From: DATAEK01 sp036258055 | Lineage (GTDB): Bacteria > Acidobacteriota > Vicinamibacteria > Vicinamibacterales > 2-12-FULL-66-21 | DNA: 13,886 nucleotides | Direction of reading: 5' to 3' | Assembly: GCA_036258055.1 (NCBI GenBank) | Contig: DATAEK010000301.1 | Span: 1-13,886 of the forward strand | In this document: one piece after another, positions 7,124 to 13,886 of the stretch | How the letters are laid out: the number at the start of each line of letters is the position of its first letter | How positions within the stretch are numbered: position 1 is the stretch's first letter | Position numbers and translations under genes: made by a program | Notes under the pieces: generated by a model | The model's input: the letters and a program-made list of their open reading frames with translations, nothing else | Told to the model about the DNA's origin: nothing | The model's database searches: none

Positions 7124-9589
7124 TCAGGACTTTTCCTTCAGCACGATCCGAGGTGGCGAAACCGGAGGCGCGGTCTCGTCGACGGGCACGTCCCGCTCGA
7201 TGAAGGTGTCGCGGCCGGGCGGGCCTGACTTGGTCAAGTCGAACAACAGCATTCGTCCAGGGTGCTCGTAGATGGCGAGCGGTGACTCGTCGAGGATCCG
7301 GAGACACGCGTTGCCGGCAAATCGCTGCCTGATTTCGTCCAGCTCGTTTCCTTCTGCGGCAACGTAGGTGCGTACGCCCCGTGCGCTTAGCCACTCGACG
7401 ATCGGATCGAGCGAATGATTCGGAATCCAGGCGTAGTTCATGGTCATTCGGCCGCCGTAGTAGCGGATCGAGCCACTGTGATCCAGGCTGATGATCACGC
7501 TGTTCTCGTCCGTGACGCGGTGCACGAGCCTGGCCACCGCAACGAACCGGCGCCGGCCGTCGCGCGCCTGGAACGTGCCCTGCTTCACGGCGAAGTCGAA
7601 TTGAAACAGGCCGACCGCGACGACAGCCGCGACAAGGAGCGATCGCGCCAATCGACCGCCGGCGCGGTAGGCAGCCACCGCGAACGCCCCGACCCCCAGC
7701 ATGATAAATGGCCACGACGACAGGAGGAAGCGCGCGAACCACCAGGCGTCGAAGACGAGCCACGCACAGTAGATGCCCCAGACAGCGATCACGAACGCGG
7801 CAATCACGATGAAGATGCTGCGATCGCGAACGGCGGGCCACAAGCGCCGCGACGGAATCAGGATGGCGACGAAACCCAAGAGCGCGACGGGCGTATGCGC
7901 CTCGACGAACCACTGCAGATACAGTGTGAGGTTGGTCAGTACGCGCGACCAGGCGAACAATTCGGAGAGCTTGCCGTAGCCGGACGTGAACGGCGATCCG
8001 TAGAGAGACGCGTTGATGAGCGCCACCGCCGCGACGCCAGGCACGAGCGCTGCCGAGAACACGAGCATGTGGCCCAAGGCCCGGCGCCGGCCGTCAGCGT
8101 GACGCATCGCGAGCAGGAAATACAGGCCCAGGATGCCGGCCAGTGGCGCAAGATTCGGACGTATCAGCACCGCGAGACCTGAGAGGAGTCCTGCAGCGGC
8201 CGCCGATCGGGCCGTCGTTCCGAGCAGGCAATAGACCGCTGACGCCCACACGGCCGCCACGGGCACGTCGGTCATCATCGCGACCGCCATGAACAGCACG
8301 ACCGGACTCGTCGCGACGAGCCATGCGCCGATCACGCCGATCGCATCATCACCAAGCCGCCGTCCGATGCCGAACGTGGCGAGCACGAGCAAACCGGCCG
8401 ACAGCGGCACGACCCAGAACATCGCTTCCTGTCCACCGATCAGTTTCGCCACGGCGAGCAGCATCGGAAGTCCCGGTGAATACACTGGCACGATCACGCT
8501 CGCGTCGTCAGGATGCGGGCGATAGCCGAGCGGCGCGAACGACCAGCCAGCGGAGCGCCACGGTAGCTGTTTGACAAACGGCTGCTCGATCTTGAGGCTC
8601 CCCTCCAGCCAGAGCTCCGCCTGGCTGACGTAGCCATACTCGTCGGCGCCGCCAACGGCTCGCGCGGCGTGAGCGACAGTCGCCGCACTGATCAGCACGG
8701 CCAGGATCCACACCAGCCAGCCGGGGTGGCGGCCGCCCGACGTCCACGTCCTTCGCATAGCCGCATCGACCGCAGCGACGGCACTGACGGCCGCGCGGCG
8801 TGAATCCGACAGGATCGTCGCGGCGCCTCGCGCGACGTGAGGGCGCAACCTGACGACGATCGGCCACGTTCTCGAGAGCGTCGCCAGCAGGATCAGCGCC
8901 GCAAACGTCGCCGGCGAAATGACCACGAGGTACGGCTGAAACGCCGGCAGCAGCAACAGGATCGCGAAGAGCAGCACAACGATCGCGATGAGTGCGGTCG
9001 ATGCCGACCGCGCCGGTCGCGACCTGAAAGCGTAGGGCTCGAGCAGAAAAAGCACAGCAAGGATGGCCCAGAGGAGCGTGAGATGAAGGACGGAGGGCCT
9101 GCGGTAGTGGTGCGATCCACGCGGGAGCACGAATGCGGTGACGACTCCCGTCGAATTGCCGTGATGCGTCGCGAGTTCGAGATACTCCAGCGTCCACGGT
9201 GCACGGCCTGCGATTGAAACGGTGTGAGTTGGCTGCACTGTCCATTCGTCGACGACGGCGCAGTCGATCCGCGCGCTTCTTCCGCCTCCGAGCGTCGTCG
9301 AACACACGCTCGTCCCATCGAGCCGAAGCTCCAGATCCTGCGGTGCGGTGTCGTTCCGAACGCGGGCGATGAGGGCGAACGGCGTGCCGAGCGCGTTGAC
9401 TTTGTCGTCCGAGACGATCACCTCGACGCGATTCTCGGTGGCGCGAATCGGGGTTTGGAGCGCCTTGACCCTCAGCGGCGCGAACCCGACGAATACTCGC
9501 AGTGCGAAGAAGCCGCACCCGGCACCTGCGATCGCGGCAGCAAGAACGAGGGTTCTGGCGTGCGGAAATGCCTTGGCGGTCCGTCGCAT
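7124..9589 (-). CDS. GT-C fold membrane glycosyltransferase (GT39/ArnT-like) with extra N-terminal domain
   Basis: This 821-aa polytopic inner-membrane protein probably transfers a sugar from a polyprenyl-phosphate donor on the periplasmic side. The catalytic signature is the Asp-Glu pair in the first periplasmic loop after a membrane span: Asp316-Glu317 in GGADEYGYVSQAELWLEGS. It is followed by many Leu/Val/Ala-rich spans and a soluble C-terminal domain of about 170 residues (FVAVARLVHRVTDENSVI, RYYGGRMTMNYAW). Unusually, the GT core is preceded by one span (about 13-33), a soluble, probably periplasmic stretch (about 40-165, beta-rich, with Cys96 and Cys110 near each other) and three further spans (about 168-238). 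ATG 9589 is chosen because upstream sequence is Arg/Ser-rich and non-coding in look and the hydrophobic segment follows directly. No ribosome site precedes it, so the start is less sure. The acceptor (lipid, protein or polysaccharide) is unknown. The gene diverges from the PadR operon. Confidence 0.85.
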   Translation of the reverse strand: MRRTAKAFPHARTLVLAAAIAGAGCGFFALRVFVGFAPLRVKALQTPIRATENRVEVIVSDDKVNALGTPFALIARVRNDTAPQDLELRLDGTSVCSTTLGGGRSARIDCAVVDEWTVQPTHTVSIAGRAPWTLEYLELATHHGNSTGVVTAFVLPRGSHHYRRPSVLHLTLLWAILAVLFLLEPYAFRSRPARSASTALIAIVVLLFAILLLLPAFQPYLVVISPATFAALILLATLSRTWPIVVRLRPHVARGAATILSDSRRAAVSAVAAVDAAMRRTWTSGGRHPGWLVWILAVLISAATVAHAARAVGGADEYGYVSQAELWLEGSLKIEQPFVKQLPWRSAGWSFAPLGYRPHPDDASVIVPVYSPGLPMLLAVAKLIGGQEAMFWVVPLSAGLLVLATFGIGRRLGDDAIGVIGAWLVATSPVVLFMAVAMMTDVPVAAVWASAVYCLLGTTARSAAAAGLLSGLAVLIRPNLAPLAGILGLYFLLAMRHADGRRRALGHMLVFSAALVPGVAAVALINASLYGSPFTSGYGKLSELFAWSRVLTNLTLYLQWFVEAHTPVALLGFVAILIPSRRLWPAVRDRSIFIVIAAFVIAVWGIYCAWLVFDAWWFARFLLSSWPFIMLGVGAFAVAAYRAGGRLARSLLVAAVVAVGLFQFDFAVKQGTFQARDGRRRFVAVARLVHRVTDENSVIISLDHSGSIRYYGGRMTMNYAWIPNHSLDPIVEWLSARGVRTYVAAEGNELDEIRQRFAGNACLRILDESPLAIYEHPGRMLLFDLTKSGPPGRDTFIERDVPVDETAPPVSPPRIVLKEKS

Positions 9590-9927
9590 CTGGTCGAGGA
9601 GAACTAATAATCTACAACCATTACGGACTACTGACGAGCTCGCGCTGCAACGACCGCGATCGGAACAAAGAACCGGTGTTACGCGCGGCGAAGCCCGCCT
9701 GCACCGCCCGAAAACCCGCACGCATCGCAGTCGAAGGGGCATGAAACGCGAACAATTCCTGTCGATCCTCGCTGGCGAACCCTTTGCTGAGCGATCGGTA
9801 GCGGGAGACAGAGAATCCCGTCGACTGGCGAACCGGAAGCCGCCAACCGGACGTTGTCGTCGCGGCTCTGCGACGTCGTAGATGCGAAAATCCTCTGAAT
9901 CGATACAACCGAACACTTGCGACTTCC

Positions 9928-9964
9928 GTCTATAGCCAGTAGACATATAGCCACAGTGGCTATA
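9928..9964. promoter_or_regulatory. PadR operator: 19-bp palindrome plus an extra half-site
   Basis: TATAGCCACAGTGGCTATA (9946-9964) is a perfect palindrome with 9-base arms around a central A. A further TATAGCCA half-site lies at 9931-9938, exactly 15 bases upstream in direct orientation, and is itself flanked by a GTCTA/TAGAC inverted pair (9928-9932, 9940-9944). The dyad fills the spacer and the first four bases of the -10 element of the PadR promoter, the usual place for a repressor. PadR-family proteins are dimeric winged-helix repressors that often control their own operon, so this is inferred to be the PadR autoregulatory operator. Confidence 0.7.
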
Positions 9965-9972
9965 CTTGACGG
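9940..9972 (+). promoter_or_regulatory. Promoter of the PadR-permease operon (probably leaderless)
   Basis: TAGACA (9940-9945, one mismatch to TTGACA) and TATACT (9961-9966, one mismatch to TATAAT) are separated by 15 bases, slightly short for a sigma-70-type promoter. Only six bases (TGACGG) lie between the -10 and the ATG at 9973, so transcription would begin at or next to the start codon. There is no room for a Shine-Dalgarno sequence, which fits a leaderless mRNA. Confidence 0.55.
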
Positions 9973-10350
9973 ATGACCGACCGATTCGACCGGTTCACTC
10001 GCGCCGAGGTCGAGGCCCAGTTGCCGCTCCCGGCCGCGACCTTCCACATCCTGCTGGCCTTGGCTGACCAGGACAGGCACGGCTACGGCGTCATCCAGGA
10101 CGTCGCCGCCCGGACCAATGGCGACCTGAAGCTGAGCGCGGGAACGCTCTATCGATCGATTCAGCGCATGCTCGAGCAGGGCCTGATCGTCGAAACCCGG
10201 CAGCGGCCGCAGCCCGAAGACGACGACGAGCGGCGGCGCTATTACCGCATCACGCCGCTTGGTGCGGCGGTGGCTCGGGCCGAGGCGGGACGGCTGTCGG
10301 ACCTGGTTCGAATGGCGCGCGCGGCTGGCTTCGCGCCGAGGCGTGCGTGA
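9973..10350 (+). CDS. PadR-family transcriptional regulator (acidobacterial PadR type)
   Basis: This 125-aa repressor has a winged helix-turn-helix at about residues 20-95: FHILLALADQDRHGYGVIQD, then the recognition-helix region LSAGTLYRSIQRMLEQGLI, and the wing DDERRRYYRITPLG, the standard PadR pattern. The short C-terminal helix (AVARAEAGRLSDLVRMARAAG) is the dimerisation arm, making this the small subclass. From family knowledge, the acidobacterial PadR group (TIGR03433) is commonly encoded immediately before a duplicated orphan permease, exactly as here. ATG 9973 lies six bases after the -10 element. The TGA at 10348-10350 shares its last base with the permease ATG, so the two are translationally coupled. 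It probably represses its own operon via the palindrome at 9946-9964. The inducer is unknown. Confidence 0.93.
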   Translation: MTDRFDRFTRAEVEAQLPLPAATFHILLALADQDRHGYGVIQDVAARTNGDLKLSAGTLYRSIQRMLEQGLIVETRQRPQPEDDDERRRYYRITPLGAAVARAEAGRLSDLVRMARAAGFAPRRA

Positions 10351-12947
10351 TGAGCTTGTACAACCTGCTGCTCCGCCTCTATCCGGCATCGTTCCGCAAT
10401 GAATACGGCGGCCACATGCGGGCCATGTTCCGCGAGAGGCGAGCCGAGGCCGGCGCGTTCGGGGCGCTGCCGCTCTGGATCGGCACGGTGTTGGAAGTCC
10501 TCGGGAACGCGACCCTCGTGCACCTCGATATCCTGAAGCAGGACCTCGCGTACACGAGACGGATGCTGGCTCGCGCGCCGGGCTTCGCGATCACAGCAAT
10601 CGCGATCGTCGCGCTGGGCATCGGCGCGACGACGGCGGCGTTCTCAGTCACCGACTTCGTGTTGATTCGCCCGCTGCCGTTTCCCGACCCCGGCCGCCTG
10701 GTGAAGGTCTGGGAGAAAACGCCAGGATACGGCCGCATGGAACTCTCGGCCCCCAACTACCGCGACTGGAAAGCAGCCGCGAAGTCGTTCGCATCGATGG
10801 GGATCTACTACGACCGTGCGGTTACGATGCTGACCGCGGGCGAGCCCACACGGCTCGCCGGTACCTCGGTCAGCGCGGACGTGCTCCCGACGCTTGGCGT
10901 CTCACCGGTCGTCGGCCGCGCCTTTTCGCCAGACGACGATCGCGCTGGAGCGCCGGCCACGATCATCCTGAGCTACTCGCTGTGGCAGTCGCAGTTCGGC
11001 GCCGACCCGAACATTCTCGGACGGAATCTGGTCGTCGATTCGGAGTCCTACTCCGTCATCGGCGTGATGCCACCGCTCTTTCACTTCCCGGCCAGCGACA
11101 GCCTCTTCTGGGTGACCAACCGGTTCACCGAACGCAACTACCAGGACCGCACCGACAACCGGTTCGAAGCGGTCGCCCGCCTTCGGCCTGGCGTGACGCT
11201 CGAACAGGCGCGCGCCGAGATGGAGGGCATCGCGGCGGAATCAGCGCGGCAGTTTCCACGTGAGAACAAGGACACCAGCGCAACGGTCTTCAGCTTTCGT
11301 GACGAAGTGTCCCAGCGCTCACGCGTGCTGGTGCTGGCGCTCGCCGGCGCAGCGGCGTGCGTGCTCCTCATCGCCTGCGCGAACCTCGCGAATCTTCTTC
11401 TGGCGCGTGCGCTGAGCCGCAGGCGTGAGCTCGCCGTGCGCACGGCAATCGGCGCCGGACGCGAACGCCTGGTCCGTCAGCTGATGACGGAGAGCCTGCT
11501 CCTCGCGGCTGTCGGCGGTGCGCTGGGGATCGCCATCGCCGTGGTGTCGGTGCCGCTGCTCGCCCAACTCGTGCCGGCTACCCTCCCAATTGCGTCAGCG
11601 CCGTCGGTCGATATCCGGGTGGTGATCGTCGCCGTTGCGCTGACGGCGCTCACCGGCATCGCGTTCGGCCTGGCACCCGTTCTCCGCGTCGGCGGCAGTC
11701 CGGATCTCGCGGGTCTCCGGGAAGGCGCCCGATCGGGCGGCGGACAGAAAGAGCGCCTCCGCTCGGTACTCGTCGTCGCCGAGATCGTAGTGTCGGTGGT
11801 GCTGCTCGTCTCGGCCGGCCTTCTCATCCGCGCGTTGCTGACGGTTCAAGGCATCGATCCGGGTTTCAAACCCAAAGGTGTGCTCACGATGCGGACCGAT
11901 CTGCCGATGCCCGATTACGCGCGCGTCGCCGATCGCGAAGCGTTCTACGCCCGCGTGCTCCAGGAGGTCAGGACGCTGCCGGCGGTGACAGCTGCCGGGT
12001 ACGTGAGCTTCCTGCCGATCTCGTCGTTCCGCGGTGGCATCTGGCCAGTCTCGGTCAAAGGAGATGTGAATGCCGGGGACACCACGCGCAGCGAGAACAA
12101 CGTCGCGAGCATCCGCTACGTGACGCCGGGGTTTTTCGAGACACTGGGAGTGCCGGTCACGCGTGGCCGGGACATCAGGGACTCGGACAGCCAGGATCGT
12201 CAGGCGGTAGCCGTCGTGAGCGAATCGTTCGTGCGCCGCTACTGGCCCGGCGCCGACCCGATCGGCCGCCGTTTCATGTTTGCGTTCGCCGAACGCGAGG
12301 TGGTTGGGGTCGTCGGTGACGTCCGGTTCCGTGGGCTCGAACGTGTCAGCGAGCCGCAGGTCTACCTGTCGTCCAAACAGGTGCGTGACGGCGCGATCAC
12401 GTTCTACAGCCCGAAGGACCTCGCCGTGCGGACCACCGGCGCTCCCGAGACGCTCGCGCCCGCTGTGCGCGCGATCATTCGGAAGGCGGATCCGAAGCTC
12501 CCAATCACGCAAGTCCAGACGCTCACGGACATGATCGATCTCGAGACGGCGTCGCGTTCGGTGCAGGTCCGCGTGGTGACGGCATTCGCGCTGATTGCGT
12601 TCGGGCTCGCTGCCGTGGGCATTCACGGCCTGCTGTCGTTCGCCGTGTCGCAGCGCACACGGGAAATCGGCGTCCGCGTCGCCCTCGGAGCGCAGCGCAG
12701 CGACATTCTCGGCATGGTCGTGCGGCGAAGCGTCGTGCTGGCGATCGCGGGTGTCATTCCTGGCGTGCTCTTCGCGTATGCCGCAGGACGAAGCATGGAA
12801 GCGCTGCTCGCGGGGGTGAAGCCTGCCGATGGGGTGACGCTCGCGACGGCTGTGGGGCTGTGCGTCTTGATGACCGTGCTGGGATGCGTCGCCCCCACCC
12901 TGCGCGCGCTCCGGGTGGATCCGATCACCGCATTGCGCTCCGAGTAG
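10350..12947 (+). CDS. Acidobacterial duplicated orphan permease (MacB/FtsX-like ABC permease, ADOP)
   Basis: This 865-aa inner-membrane protein has two tandem copies of the MacB/FtsX permease unit. An N-terminal prefix of about 70 residues (LLLRLYPASFRNEYGGHMRA) precedes TM1 (about 77-105, with ALGIGATTAAFSVTDFVLIR). A MacB_PCD-like periplasmic domain follows (about 110-320), then the FtsX spans at about 325-350, 380-405 and 423-445. The second copy starts at about 473 (SVLVVAEIVVSVVLLVSAGL), has its own periplasmic domain, and ends with three spans and LRALRVDPITALRSE. Both FtsX cytoplasmic signatures, RRRELAVRTAIGAGRERLVR and RTREIGVRVALGAQRSDIL, are present. Length and order match TIGR03434. 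Family members are normally encoded without an adjacent ATPase, and none is found here. ATG 10350 is chosen (GAGG at 10338-10341, eight-base spacing); GTG 10347 is the alternative. Mechanotransmission without transport, or an ATPase supplied from elsewhere, are both open. Confidence 0.95.
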   Translation: MSLYNLLLRLYPASFRNEYGGHMRAMFRERRAEAGAFGALPLWIGTVLEVLGNATLVHLDILKQDLAYTRRMLARAPGFAITAIAIVALGIGATTAAFSVTDFVLIRPLPFPDPGRLVKVWEKTPGYGRMELSAPNYRDWKAAAKSFASMGIYYDRAVTMLTAGEPTRLAGTSVSADVLPTLGVSPVVGRAFSPDDDRAGAPATIILSYSLWQSQFGADPNILGRNLVVDSESYSVIGVMPPLFHFPASDSLFWVTNRFTERNYQDRTDNRFEAVARLRPGVTLEQARAEMEGIAAESARQFPRENKDTSATVFSFRDEVSQRSRVLVLALAGAAACVLLIACANLANLLLARALSRRRELAVRTAIGAGRERLVRQLMTESLLLAAVGGALGIAIAVVSVPLLAQLVPATLPIASAPSVDIRVVIVAVALTALTGIAFGLAPVLRVGGSPDLAGLREGARSGGGQKERLRSVLVVAEIVVSVVLLVSAGLLIRALLTVQGIDPGFKPKGVLTMRTDLPMPDYARVADREAFYARVLQEVRTLPAVTAAGYVSFLPISSFRGGIWPVSVKGDVNAGDTTRSENNVASIRYVTPGFFETLGVPVTRGRDIRDSDSQDRQAVAVVSESFVRRYWPGADPIGRRFMFAFAEREVVGVVGDVRFRGLERVSEPQVYLSSKQVRDGAITFYSPKDLAVRTTGAPETLAPAVRAIIRKADPKLPITQVQTLTDMIDLETASRSVQVRVVTAFALIAFGLAAVGIHGLLSFAVSQRTREIGVRVALGAQRSDILGMVVRRSVVLAIAGVIPGVLFAYAAGRSMEALLAGVKPADGVTLATAVGLCVLMTVLGCVAPTLRALRVDPITALRSE

Positions 12948-13188
12948 ATCGACACGTTCCGAACCGCGCGTTACCCGTTGCGCTGGGCTATTTCAGCCAG
13001 TCCGATGAGCAGTGCGATAACGGCAATCTGTACTCGGCCCTTCGGCTTTCTTCACCCACGCCGGCCCGACCATCACCTTGCTCGCGATCGGCCACGTCTC
13101 TCGCATCGTTGCTGACGATGAACGTCTGATGACACGGCGCGCATCATCCGGAGGCCATGGCGTTGACACGGTCGAGTGGAAGAGTGAA

Positions 13189-13211
13189 GGCCCGGCAGAC
13201 TGTGCCGGGCC
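13189..13211 (-). terminator. Intrinsic-type terminator of the PhoX-family gene
   Basis: GGCCCGGCA, a five-base loop, TGCCGGGCC is a perfect 9-bp GC-rich stem lying seven bases past the minus-strand stop at 13219. On the minus strand it is followed by TTCACTCTTCC, a pyrimidine tract with few consecutive Ts. Strong stem, correct position and pyrimidine-rich tail support termination; the weak T-run lowers certainty. Confidence 0.7.
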
Positions 13212-13218
13212 CTCGACG

Positions 13219-13886
13219 TTACTTCACTTTGAAGCCGGAGATCTTGAGCAGCGAGCCGCGATTGCCGCTCTCGTCGACCGATCGATGCTGAAGGTTGACG
13301 AAGGCTTCCTCGCCCGATCCCAGGAAGATGAATCCTGTCGGCTCCGACGTCGTGTCCCGCACCGACGCGAATCGTACGCAGCCATCCGTCTGGGTATCGT
13401 CATCGTCTCCATCGGGCAGGCAGATCCAGAGGTCGTTGCCGCGAAGTTCCGAGACGGCGGGCTGAAGGCCGGTGACCACGCTCACGGGTCCGTCCTCGAG
13501 CACGACGAGATTGCCGGTGTGCGGCTGGAACGCAACGTTGTCGTACATCTGGCCCTGGGGTGTCCCCGGGATGAAGCGCTGCACTGATGGAATCGTACCG
13601 GTTGCGGGGGCGGGCACCGCGGCGCTTGGCTGTCCTTCGACGAGGCACATGATTTCGCTGTTCACGCCACCGTTCTCGACCAGGCCTCCGGCCCCGTGAC
13701 TCATGCGCCCGGTGTTGGCCCAGCACGCTCTGAACACGCCCTTCTCGGCCGCAATCGGGTCGATGTCCATGTCCTCGGGCCGATAGTACCCGGTGAACCG
13801 CTGAAGCGATTGCGCCGTTCGCAGGATCACGTTCCCGTTCGCGTCGACGACGCCGGCTCCGCCCAGGTTCACCTGCACCCAGGCTC
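13219..13886 (-). CDS. PhoX/DUF839-family phosphatase-like protein, C-terminal part (5' end outside window)
   Basis: The frame is open from the window edge (first residues AWVQVNLGGAGVVDANGNVI) to TAA at 13221-13219, giving about 222 residues. Features typical of the C-terminal half of the PhoX beta-propeller family (PF05787) are visible: a GYYRPEDMDIDP block, a CWANTGR block, GEIMCL-like SEIMCLVEG, then DNVAFQPHTGNLVVLEDG, NDLWICLPDGDDDD, TDGCVRF, SEPTGFIFLGSGEEAFVNLQ and SLLKISGF. In characterised PhoX enzymes the Glu in RPED and nearby acidic residues bind the iron/calcium cofactor of a periplasmic alkaline phosphatase. Many bacterial members have no shown activity, so phosphatase is a family-level assignment. 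The Asp-rich DGDDDD stretch may bind calcium. The signal peptide and first half are outside the window. The gene converges on the ADOP gene across about 240 bases without other genes. Confidence 0.88.
   Translation of the reverse strand, partial: AWVQVNLGGAGVVDANGNVILRTAQSLQRFTGYYRPEDMDIDPIAAEKGVFRACWANTGRMSHGAGGLVENGGVNSEIMCLVEGQPSAAVPAPATGTIPSVQRFIPGTPQGQMYDNVAFQPHTGNLVVLEDGPVSVVTGLQPAVSELRGNDLWICLPDGDDDDTQTDGCVRFASVRDTTSEPTGFIFLGSGEEAFVNLQHRSVDESGNRGSLLKISGFKVK

Larger units (their letters stand above)
9590..9972. other. Divergent intergenic region
   Basis: This gap of 383 bases separates the glycosyltransferase (minus) from the PadR operon (plus). Only the right end (9928-9972) shows clear signals, described separately. 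The minus frame is open to 9946 but its residues are low-complexity Arg/Ser and it is treated as non-coding. A 46-codon plus-strand frame at 9741-9881 has GAAGGGG before its ATG but an ordinary-looking protein only in its first 17 residues; it is not called a gene. The 40 bases before the glycosyltransferase start are more AT-rich than their surroundings and may hold its promoter. Confidence 0.5.

Noticed and set aside
9741..9881. A 46-aa plus-strand frame with a fair ribosome site (MKREQFLSILAGEPFAE start).
   Set aside because: The second half is Arg/Gly/Ser-rich with no pattern, it lies in an intergenic region, and there is no independent support.
9590..9946. N-terminal extension of the glycosyltransferase to 9946.
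   Set aside because: The added 119 residues are Arg/Ser-rich and low-complexity, and would run into the PadR operator; the hydrophobic N-terminus begins right after ATG 9589.
12860..13129. A plus-strand frame containing CDNGN, reminiscent of Cys-rich secreted repeats.
   Set aside because: Starts inside the permease gene, has a single motif occurrence and no signal peptide; chance resemblance.

Overview
The window is GC-rich (high G/C at third codon positions). It carries several family combinations typical of Acidobacteriota, probably the Vicinamibacteria side of the phylum: a PadR regulator overlapping an 'acidobacterial duplicated orphan permease', a carboxypeptidase-regulatory-domain TonB-dependent receptor, and a TPR protein ending like the acidobacterial kinase/TPR proteins. 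The taxonomic call is inference from gene content only. There is no rRNA, tRNA, CRISPR array, insertion sequence or phage gene.

Layout, left to right. (1) 1-596 (+) is the 3' end of a TPR protein. (2) 597-1296 is a gene-poor stretch. It holds a stem-loop, a minus-strand remnant of a small gene (641-776), a possible 67-aa single-span membrane protein (893-1096) and a terminator-like hairpin just before the next gene. (3) 1297-3867 (+) is an outer-membrane TonB-dependent receptor. (4) 4047-6769 (+) is a two-gene operon with overlapping ends: a LytS/YehU-type membrane histidine kinase and a LytTR response regulator. (5) 6795-7107 (-) is a second broken copy of the small gene seen at 641-776, and 7124-9589 (-) just upstream of it is a GT-C fold membrane glycosyltransferase with an unusual N-terminal domain. 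(6) 9590-9972 is a divergent intergenic region whose right end has a promoter and a perfect 19-bp palindrome. (7) 9973-12947 (+) is the PadR-ADOP pair, with stop and start codons overlapping. (8) 12948-13188 has no recognisable gene. (9) 13189-13886 (-) is the 3' part of a PhoX/DUF839-family protein with its terminator.

How the parts may work together. The kinase and regulator clearly form one signalling unit; their target is unknown, and the upstream receptor is only a positional candidate. The PadR protein very probably represses its own operon through the palindrome, which lies in the spacer of a promoter that would make a leaderless mRNA. The permease has no ATPase gene nearby. The most unusual observations are the two complementary broken copies of one small gene family on either side of the receptor/two-component block, the compact PadR operator/promoter, and the extra N-terminal module of the glycosyltransferase. 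No complete, clearly new multi-gene system was recognised.
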